DNA from: Cryptomeria japonica | Taxonomy: Eukaryota; Streptophyta; Pinopsida; Cupressales; Cupressaceae | Direction of reading: 5' to 3' | Assembly: GCF_030272615.1 (NCBI RefSeq) | Contig: NC_081412.1 | Span: 477,035,657-477,099,656 of the forward strand | Length of the DNA: 64,000 bases | Notes under the pieces: generated by a model | The model's database searches: none | What the model was told of the DNA's origin: nothing | The model's input: only the letters and a program-made list of their open reading frames with translations | In this document: piece after piece, positions 55,498 to 64,000 of the stretch | Numbering within the stretch: the first letter of the stretch is position 1 | Layout: every line of letters begins with the position of its first letter | Program-made: the position numbers and the translations under genes

Positions 55498-58400
55498 GAC
55501 ACATCTTATGAACTTAGCCTGATAGATGAAGTAATGCCAATTATTGAACCTGAACTCATTGAGTGGAACCCGCAAGACACTCCACACCTTGACACCTTCC
55601 AAAACGATGATGCGATCATAGACTTTTTGGAAATCCGGGATGACATACCAAGAAAGGATCACAAAGGTGGGTATGCTATTGAACTTAACATTGTGGATTA
55701 CTTTGGAGAGAATGCCACACATTTCAGTCACAAAAATATTACAATCAAAACATGATCCTCAAGTGAAAAACACACTATGGCACTTGTCAAAACAAGAAGA
55801 GTAAAAGAAAAGCATGTATCCAATGGTGAAAACCTCTCCGAGGTGCCTGAGGATGGAAGGTGTGACATTCTCCCCTTTAGCACTAGTCATGAGAGATCGT
55901 CTATTCGCATCGAAGAAACAAAGGAGGTTAATTTGGGGACACCTAAAAATTCACACATACTACATCTAGCAGAATCACCGACTCCAGCAGAAGATCATGA
56001 TTTCATAGAGTTCTTTTGCAAGAAACAAATCAATTTTGCGTGGTCCTATGCAGACATGCCAGGACTCGATCCATAACTAGTAATGCATCACTTAATAGTA
56101 GCAAAAGGAGCCAAACCAATAAAACAAAAGCTTAGAAAGATGCATCCTTAGATTTCACTATTAGTAAATGCTGAACTCAAAATGCTCTTAGATGTGGGTT
56201 TCATAAGACCCATTGACTATGCAGAATGGATCTCCAACATGGTACCAGTGGCGAAACCGACGAGGGGCATTCGTATCTATACAGATTTTAGAGATCTAAA
56301 CAAAGCATCTCCTAAGGATGACTACCCTCTTCCAAACATTGATATGATTGTGGACTCACAATAGGACATGCAATGCTCTCACTCATGGATGGATTTTCAG
56401 GATACAACCAGATAAAGATTTCTCCAGAGGATCAACACAAAACAAATTTTACATGCCCATGGGGTACATACTGTTGGAATGTAATGTCATTCGGTCTCAA
56501 GAATGTTGGCACCACATATCAAAGGGAAATGACTACTATCTTTCATGATATGATACATACACTGATGGAAGACTATGTGGATGATTTACTAGCTAAATCA
56601 TTAACCAGAGAGGGTCACCTTGCTATATTGGACAAAATATTCAACATACTGGAGAAATATAATGTATGCTAAAATCCAAAGAAGTGTGTCTTTGGGGTAA
56701 CCTCCGGGAATCTCCTGGGATATATTGTTTCAAATAAAGGAACTGAGGTTGATCCCGCAAAACTCAAAGAAATTATGGAGATGCCACCTCCTAGGAACAT
56801 CAGTCAACTAATAACATTACAAGGAAGGCTACAATCAATTCGGAGATTCATTGCACAATTGGCCAACAAATGTCATCCCTTCACACATTAGCTTCACAAG
56901 AATGTTCGTTTCAAATGGGAAGAGAATTGCCAGCAAAAATTCCAGTAGTTAAAAGACTACCTAATGATGCCACCATCTCCAAACGGACCCTTATTGTTAT
57001 ACATATCAGCTATAGTTACAACCTTAGGCGTCTTACTCACACAACATAATGCAGAAGGCAAAGAATGTGCAGTATACTACATTTCCAGAACATTGGTAGG
57101 GTATGAACTCAATTATACCCCTATTGAATGAGCTTGTCTAGCGGTAATTTTGGCAGCCACCAAATTAAGGCACTACATGCTGACACACAAGATACAACTC
57201 ATTGCCAAGATAGATCCACTCAAGTATCTACTCAGTAAAGCAACACTAACAGGTCATTTGGCAAAGTGGGTTATGCTCCTCAATGAATTTGACATAGAAT
57301 ATGTGGAACACAAAGCCATCAAAGGACAAGTTATTGCAGATCAGCTAGCTGAAGCACCACTCATAGGCGACCATCTTCTCATTTCCAATTTTCCAGATGA
57401 GGAGATTTTCACAGCTCTGTCAGCACAACAATGGAAGTTATATTTTGATGGCTTATACACCAGACATGGTTCAAGAGCTGGCATTCTCTTCATCACACCT
57501 CAAGGTGACAGCATTTCAAAAGCATATCGACTTACATTCCCATGCTTCAACAACATAGCAGAATATGAAGCTCTAATCACAGGACTACGCATGGTCGTGC
57601 AGTGGAACTTAAAAGAGTTGCAGGTCTATGACTATTCACAACTGGTCATCCAAAAGGTCACTGATGAATACCAAACGAAGGATGATAAGCTCATGCCTTA
57701 CAAGAAAATGGTTGATAGCTTCAAAGAACTATTCATAGCTATCAATTTTGAGAAGATTTCTTGAGACCAGAACAAAGCTACAGATGCAATGGCTACAATA
57801 GCCTCTCTCCTTGATCTTCTGCAGAACTCCACATGCTATGAGTTCTTAGTTGAACAAATTTGGATCCCCGCTTATGATATCTCAGAATCCAAGATGGTCT
57901 GTCAACTCATCGGTCCCAATTCCCCATAGTATGGTGAATTTTATGCCTATTTACATGATCAAATCCTTCCTCCTAACCAATCAACGAAAAACCTTCATAC
58001 GCCAATCCTCTCGATACACCATCATTGCTAAAACCCTATACCGACGAGGTCTTGATGATACTCTCCTCCAATGTCTAGAGCAAGGTGAGGTGACCAAAAC
58101 ATTAGAAGAAGTACATGAAGGTATCTATGGAGCTCATTCAAGTGGCCCTTCATTGGCTAAAAAGATCATGTGGGCAGGATACTATGGGCCCTCCATGGAA
58201 AAAGATTGTTACTACTTTGTCAGAAAGTGCAAGAAGTGCCAATTTCACAGAGATCTGATACATGCCCTAGTGCAAGAATTACAACCTATCACAACACCAT
58301 GGCCCTTTTGTCAATGGGGACTTGACCTTGTGGGTAAAATTCATCCATCTTCATCCAACGGTCATAAATTTATCATTACCACCACAAAGTACTTCACCAA

Positions 58401-59175
58401 GTGAATCGAAGTCATTCCACTCACCCAAGTCACCAACAAGCAGATCGCCTCATTCACCCTCAATTACATCATCTACCAGTATGATGTATCCATGTCCATC
58501 ATCATAGATAACGGGCTCCCTTTCAAAAATCAAGATGTTTGTGAACTCTATGAGAAGTTTCATATCTAAAACCGTTTTTCCACCCCATATTACCCACAAG
58601 GCAATGGTCAAGCAGAAGCATCCAATAAGAATATATTGAGGATCCTCAAAAAGATAGTCAATGATGTTGGTCATGATTGGCAAATTTGTTTGAATCTGGC
58701 ACTATGGGCATATTGAACTAGCATTTGAACCCCTATAGGTGCAACCCCCTACTCACTGGTTTATGGAACTGAAGCCATCCTGCTTATTGAGGTTCAATTA
58801 CCATCTCTATCGATGTCCTTGCGCAATCTAATAAATGATGAAGAATATCGAGTCTCGCGTCTTTAGGACTTGGAACTACTTGATGAAAAGCGACAAGCTG
58901 CCTATAATCACCTAAAATCCTATCGATGACACATGAGAAGAAGCTACAGTCATAGGGTCAAACCTCACACATTTGAAGTAGGAGATCTTATTCTCAGGGA
59001 TAATCCTCGCAATCAACCAAACAATGAACACCGGAGAAAATTTGAATCCAATTGGCTAGGTCCATATGTCATCACTCTCGTCTTCAAGTCTGGGGCATAT
59101 CAATTACCAACTTCTGAAGGAGAACCACTAGCAGATCCGGTCAACAACATGCACCTCAAAAAGTTTCATACATAA
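55498..59175 (+). pseudogene. pol: Pol of A2, second part: RT, RNase H, second RNase H, integrase
   Basis: Starts in the acidic linker (PIIEPELIEWNPQDTP), then ENLSEVPEDGR and RT with INFAWSYADMPGLDP, LSLMDGFSGYNQI and intact YVDDLLAKS (about 56575). A frameshift lies near 56364. RNase H reads LLLYISAIVTTLGVLLTQHN. The second RNase H has FDGL, AEYEALI and YDYSQLV, where the third catalytic Asp is Tyr (about 57630). A second frameshift near 57970 precedes integrase (HEGIYGAHSSG, C-x2-C KCKKCQ, WGLDLVGK, IIIDNGLPF, NGQAEASNK), which keeps its catalytic acids. It ends WLGPYV to the stop at 59173-59175. Many stops are transitions. Not functional. Confidence 0.88.
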
Positions 59176-59354
59176 GATGTGCAGAGCATCAGGCTCATCC
59201 AATATCAGAAAATACCAAAAGCATTCAGAAAAGGTCCTGAACAAAATACAAAAATAAATAATAATAATAATTAAAACAATCAAGAAAATAGTCAAGAAAA
59301 ATCATTCATCGAAACAGTGAAAACCACTTCGGTGATGCCTTGGGTAAGTATGGT

Positions 59355-59379
59355 GGTGAAAACCTGGTAAACAGGTGCC
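59355..59379 (+). other. Conserved post-pol hairpin motif, A2 copy
   Basis: GGTGAAAACCTGGTAAACAG followed by GTGCC; the best-formed copy, with ACCTG pairing to CAGGT around GTAAA. It is preceded by GCCTTGGGTAAGTATGGT, as in A1. Confidence 0.65.
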
Positions 59380-60660
59380 ATTCGTAAAGGCTATGGCTCC
59401 ATTGTCTTTTCAACTTGTTGTGATCACATCCATTGCATCCATTCACCCATCATTTATACCATGGCTTGTTATTGATCTACAATCAAGGTTATTACCTCAT
59501 GTGTCCCATGTCACGCTTTGATACCAACACTTAACTGGGGGCAATGTTCTTAACCTATCGATGGGAGTGGATTCTCCATGCTTGTGATTCATTGGGTTGC
59601 TCATTCCAAAACGTCCTGAAATAATACCAAAAATATTTGTAAAATCTTAGAAAATACAAAAACATTTGAAAAATGTCCTGAAGAAAACACAAAAAAACAT
59701 TCAAAACATTCAAAAAAAATAAAAAAATAAAAAAATAAAGAAAGAAAAAAAAGAAAAAAAGAAATTTAAAAAAAAAATAATCTAAAAACATGACAAAAAC
59801 ATCAAAAACATTACAAAGTATATTATTCCTTGTACATACACATTGCAACAGTTGTGAAAACAATATTTTGAAACGCCTTAAACAATGACCACCTATCAAA
59901 ATCAACCAACAAATCACACATTTGCGTACAACTATCTTTACAAGGATGCATCCTTCCTCATAAACAAGACATGGTAACATTTTCTTTGACAAGAAAATTT
60001 TGTTTGGCTGATGAGAACTTGGTCAATTTTTTTTGTATTTATATCAGGTTCCTAGGCTACTCCAGAATATCCACGGGTGATTAGAGTAGTTGGGATGGTT
60101 CCTGATATCTTTTTCTTTGTTTGTTTGATGTCTGTGGATTGTTCCAATGAAGTTTTGGGGCATATACTAATGGTGTCTACATGGGAAGTTCACTAAGCTA
60201 CACAATCTTATGCAAAAATACAGTCATGGATCACTATGGCTTACTGAATACAACGTATACCTCGACCATTTGTACATGAACCGGGATGGAGGGGAACTTT
60301 GCTTGCCTGCGATGTTTGATTATAGGTGAAACGCTCAACCTTGGTTTTTGATACCTCGGCCAAGATCGATACTACCATGCTCGATGATGAAAATTAAGCA
60401 CTGTGAATAAGCCAAGGATCACCATTTCATCTCATATGTTTATATTGCATTTCATTTCATATCACCCATTTATTTGTTCATTCATTATTCATATTTGTTG
60501 TCCGCATGCAATTAATTCGGGTTTCTATGAGAAAGCTAATCATATAAACCTTTTATTAGGTACAATCATGACGAAGTTCTCTGATACATCATCTCACATC
60601 TCCATTCTATATCTGCATTTTCCAACCAACTTGACATATATATATCATGTAAGAATGACA

Positions 60661-60900
60661 TTATCATTTAGTTGCATTTTATTCATTTAAGTACATTCAT
60701 TTAATTCATTTAAGTGTATTCATTATCATTTAGTTGCATTTATTCATTAAAGTGCATTCATTTATTCATTTAAGTGCATTCATTATCATTTAGTTGCATT
60801 TATTCATTAAAGTGCATTCATTATCATTTAGTTTCATTTATTCATTAAAGTGCATTCATTCATTGATTTAAGTGCATTTGTTTATTCATCATAAAGTACA
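60661..60900 (+). repeat. 60-bp tandem repeat rich in ATTCATT (A2)
   Basis: The 40 bases from 60721 and from 60781 are identical, giving a 60-bp period; partial units precede (60661) and follow (60821). Words are CATTATCATTTAGTTGCATT and ATTCATTAAAGTGCATTCA. The matching region of A1 is more degraded. Confidence 0.8.
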
Positions 60901-61462
60901 TTCATTTATCCATTTAGTGCATTCATTTAAAAACAAACATGACATTTTTATAATCATTTCATTCATTTAGATTCATTAAGTACATCTTAAAAATGCATAG
61001 TTTACTCATGTCATCCATATCATTATCTCATCATTTCAACATATACAATACATTATCTATCAAATATTATTATTCATTATCTAATCTCATCATTTAGCAT
61101 AAATCATCATCATTTCATCACATTAATATCATTACAAAAACATCATACATCTATTAAACCTACATCCACATGTTAGCAAATCATCCATATCATACATATA
61201 GAAATCATATCATCAACATGTACATCTAGAAAGAAAACCTCTCCATATCAAATATCTAGACATAAATCATATCATCATCCTGCATAAAGCAATCATGTCA
61301 TCACATGGATACATATCATATCATCACCACAAAACTGAGATCTCATCATATATCGCATAAAAAAGAACACATGTATCAGAATACAATGATGTCTAAAATA
61401 TCGGCTACCAAGAGTCATCCAAGTATCAATATAATAACAATGTAACAATGCACAAAAGCACC

Positions 61463-63421
61463 TCAAATGACACTCTGGCTAGATGTTGCTCCCCCACCAC
61501 CCTCACCATCTTGCCAAGGAGGACCTATCACACCACCACTTCTCTGACCCCTCTGTGACCGCTCTAATCTCGCCCACCGCATGTGGGAATAGCTCATCAC
61601 TCGTTGACTACTCTATACCACCTGCTCATATAATCTCTGATAGTAATCAATCTCTTCCCCTGCTCACGGCATCTCCCTCATCATCTCCCCAGTCGGACCC
61701 TGTTCCTGTACTCCCACCAAAACTCACACTTTATCTTGTAACTCCCTCACTCTATCCACTGAATCATCTCTCTCTCGCATAACTGCAGTCAACTCGACCC
61801 CCCGTGCAAAAAGATGGACATCCCTAGCTGCAATCTCTGCATCTCTGTCCTCCAGCTGTGCCTCTAAATCTCGAATGTATGCGTCGGTTGCTGTCAGGTG
61901 AGTCTGCAACCATAATATCACCACATCTCGTAGGTCTCCCTCTCCCTGTCCCATCTCCATCGTCTCATCACGACCCTCTCCACCACCGACATCTCTCCCT
62001 CCTACTCTCACTGCTCCCTGTATCAGCGGACCCTGTGAGAGCCGAAACGACTGCACACCTCTGCCTCTCCTCTGTAAATGTCCTCCTCTGCCCGCTCCAC
62101 CTCCAAATCCACCTGCCCCACCCCCACAACCTCCACCTCCTCCTCCTCCTCCTCCTCCTCCTCCAAAACCTCCCCCACCTCCACCTCCTCTTTCTCCCCT
62201 ACCATCTCCGCCACCCCTGCCTAATCTTCTCCTCCTCCCCTGTCATGGTACTCTATCATCCTCAAGCAATGGCATGGGCTATGTGGGATCTGAGTTCCAT
62301 GGAATCGGATGAGCGACGTGATACTATGTATACTCCTCTATCACCCCCGCATCTGCAACCTCTGCTCAGTATGCCCATGGTCTAGCCTATAATGTCCAAA
62401 ACTCTGCTACCGCCTGCTCATGGGATAATACTGGCCCCCACTGGAGCCTCTCTCATATTACTATGGCATACTCACCTGAACCTGGGGGCAAACCCTGTAT
62501 ACGCCCAAACTGTCTCATCACCCGCCCTGGCAAATGCCTCTCTACCACGTACAATGTCCGTCCAAAAAGGAACCGCCCCATGAATACATATGGCATCACC
62601 TCTGCATCATCCTCCCACTACTCATACTCTCGGTAGGGGGCGCCATATCATTGTATCTAACTCATCCAATGCACGTCGCCAGTACTCTAGCTTCCCCAGC
62701 TGAGGTTGTGTCATCATACATCCATACATATATATATATAGGGCTGGTCAATCTCCCTAAACCTCAGACACACTAGTCTCGATATTGACAAGTGCTCCCA
62801 TGCCTAGATATGATGCAAGGTAATTCCTACTCCCAACGATGAAATCTCATGGTACACAACATCATGCAAATCCCTGTATAAATGTGCCAGCACACATGGT
62901 CCCCATGCATATCGGGTGCCCTCACTGATCATCCGCTCAATTACCTACCCCTAGCCCACTGCAAGCTCGTGTGAACTCTGATCCGGACATAGTATCCCTC
63001 CCACAATGCCTAATACCACTGCTGGTAATGCCCCATATGAATCCCCTATGTCCTCCCATGGAACCAATCCATCAAACACCTCTAAATTCGAATATGGGAG
63101 TACTCATCGTAGTGTAGCCTCGCCTAGCGCCCTATCATACATAACAAGCTCCCCAATAATCGAGATATGCAGTATCCTCCAGATGTCCTTTAGTGTCACA
63201 GTTATCTCTCCCATCGCCAAATGAAATGAGCATGTCTCATTGTGCCATCGCTCGGCTAGCGATGTCAATAATCTGCAATTCATCCAAATCATGGGTAGGT
63301 GCATCAAATCATATAAACCTGCTCTACATATACAGTCTATCTCCAAAAATGTCAACTGATCTTGCAGGCGCTATGTGGTCGGATGCCTCTCACGCATCTG
63401 CAACACCCCTAGGTGATCCTC
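61463..63421 (-). pseudogene. Antisense PMD gene (A2), exon 2
   Basis: The acceptor TTTGTGTAG precedes exon 2, starting at 63421 with EDHLGVLQMRERHPTT, matching A1. The PMD has LAERWHNETCSFHL, MGEITVTLKDIWRILHI and AHLYRDLHDVVYHEISSL. A very long Gly-rich linker follows (about 62200-62070, encoded by GGA/GGT repeats). The coiled coil (about 61960-61725, IRDLEAQLEDRDAEIAARDV) and a tail ending GGGGATSSQSVI precede the stop at 61463-61465. Several stops are present, for example after RERHPTT. Exon 1 and the promoter lie beyond the window end. Confidence 0.82.
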
Positions 63422-63718
63422 CTACACAAACCACAAATCACAAATCACACAAACACGGTCAATAATCTTTGCTATGCAACATTGCCTCTTACCTAGACTT
63501 CATCGGATGCTTTTTCAAAGTATCTAAGTCTCATCGAGTAACTCGACTTACTACTGAACCTAGACTACCAAAAGGCATTTACATCACTTGCCTAGTCTCA
63601 ATAGGTTCACTTAGTCTCACATGTCACTATTACGCATGCAAAAAGCGACCATTGCTATCAACTATCCATTTGACATCCAACTTGGGGCAACCAACACCGA
63701 TCCTTCTACACTTACCGG

Positions 63719-64000
63719 CAAAAATGCTACAACACTGACAAAAGCGCCACAACATAATCAACAATGCTATTTCCAACATACAAAAGCGCTACCCTACTCA
63801 ACCACGCTATTTTTACTTACAAAAGCGCTCACAAAAATCAAAAGTGCTACAATGCACGACACATGCACTACACTAACTTCATTCATTCAATCAGACAAAC
63901 ATGCTAAAACTACAAAAATAATAGCACTATACCTCCTATACCAAAGCGCTATATTGGCAATAGCGCTAAAACCACTGCACAAAAGCACCATTGCAACACA
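63719..64000 (-). repeat. Phased motif array in the antisense intron, family A type (A2)
   Basis: Copies of ACAAAAGCGCT and ACAATAGCGCT with cores near 63724, 63743, 63763, 63785, 63803, 63824 and 63843, about 20 bp apart (18-22). It continues to the window edge. Orientation is opposite to the leader array at 9686-9937 of the same element. Confidence 0.75.

Larger units (their letters stand above)
59176..61462 (+). other. Non-coding region between pol and the antisense gene (A2)
   Basis: The layout matches A1: an A-rich tract, the hairpin motif (59355), ACTGGGGGCAATG (about 59534), a long A-rich stretch (59640-59790), then the ATTCATT repeat (60661-60900) and AT-rich DNA. No gene is supported. 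Confidence 0.7.
8195..64000 (+). mobile_element. Ty3/gypsy element, family A copy 2 (A2), interrupted, 3' end beyond the window
   Basis: The order is LTR (8195-9588), primer site (9591), phased array (9686-9937), leader, gag (11485-14013), protease (to 14886) and a G-patch linker (to 16012). A foreign block (16013-55497) follows. RT-RNase H-integrase continue at 55498-59175, then a non-coding part, the antisense PMD exon 2 (63421-61463) and the mirror array (from 63719). The PMD first exon and the 3' LTR lie beyond 64000. Without the insertion about 16.3 kb of A2 is visible. Joining the two halves is inferred from gene order and family similarity; the flanks of the inserted block show no matching target duplication. 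Confidence 0.8.

Noticed and set aside
62023-62214. Minus-strand ORF with a long Glu run
   Set aside because: It is another frame of the Gly-rich linker of the PMD gene; codon context favours the Gly frame, which joins PMD to coiled coil.
61858-62385. Long plus-strand ORFs rich in Leu, Pro and His (also 61483-61782)
   Set aside because: They are opposite-strand shadows of the PMD gene's coiled coil and Gly-rich linker.

Overview
The window is transposable-element DNA from the nuclear genome of a land plant, almost certainly a species with a very large genome. I found no host gene, rRNA, tRNA or CRISPR array. The plant assignment rests on Ty3/gypsy pol proteins with two successive RNase H domains (the Tat-type arrangement), a G-patch segment in pol, plant mobile domain (PMD) genes, and a Copia-type LTR followed by the initiator-Met-type primer site TGGTATCAGAGC. 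A gymnosperm is plausible from element size and AT-rich LTRs, but this is not demonstrated.

Layout. Bases 1-8194 are the 3' part of a family A gypsy element (copy A1: decayed pol, an antisense PMD gene, polypurine tract). Its LTR (8195-9588) is directly followed by a primer-binding site and the gag of a second family A element (A2), so two elements share one LTR. A2 runs 8195-16012, is interrupted, and resumes at 55498 to the window end. The interruption (16013-55497) is a Copia-type element C with gag and a long unknown ORF but no pol. C holds two further insertions: a non-autonomous gypsy relative D (19962-32122) inside its ORF, and a complete 19.75-kb gypsy element B (34657-54408, LTRs 1486 and 1479 bp, 5-bp target duplication GTTGT) inside its 3' LTR. 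LTR pairs compared by eye differ by about 5% (C), 3% (D) and 2.4% (B), which agrees with the nesting order.

The most striking system is shared by A, B and D. Each carries, between pol and the 3' LTR and on the opposite strand, a split PMD gene. It has its own TATA box, a first exon of exactly 25 codons ending at a GT donor, an intron, and a long second exon (PMD, low-complexity linker, coiled coil). That intron contains an array of short, family-specific motifs (A: TAGCGCTATTG; B: TAGCGCAT; D: TTGTCGTACGA) at about 20-22 bp pitch. The same motif lies in opposite orientation at the other end of the element, in the gag-pol leader behind the primer-binding site. Cores are conserved while spacers are not, so the arrays look like phased binding sites rather than simple satellite. 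D adds a set of five hairpins with different stems around one conserved 14-nt loop. B adds a 35-bp hairpin repeat in the antisense intron.

All coding regions carry stops or frameshifts, mostly explicable as C-to-T or G-to-A changes. The best-preserved frame is the 695-codon RNase H/integrase ORF of B, in which three catalytic acidic residues of pol are nevertheless changed. Function of the antisense PMD genes and arrays is inference; gene order, splice signals, repeats and pitch are read directly from the sequence.
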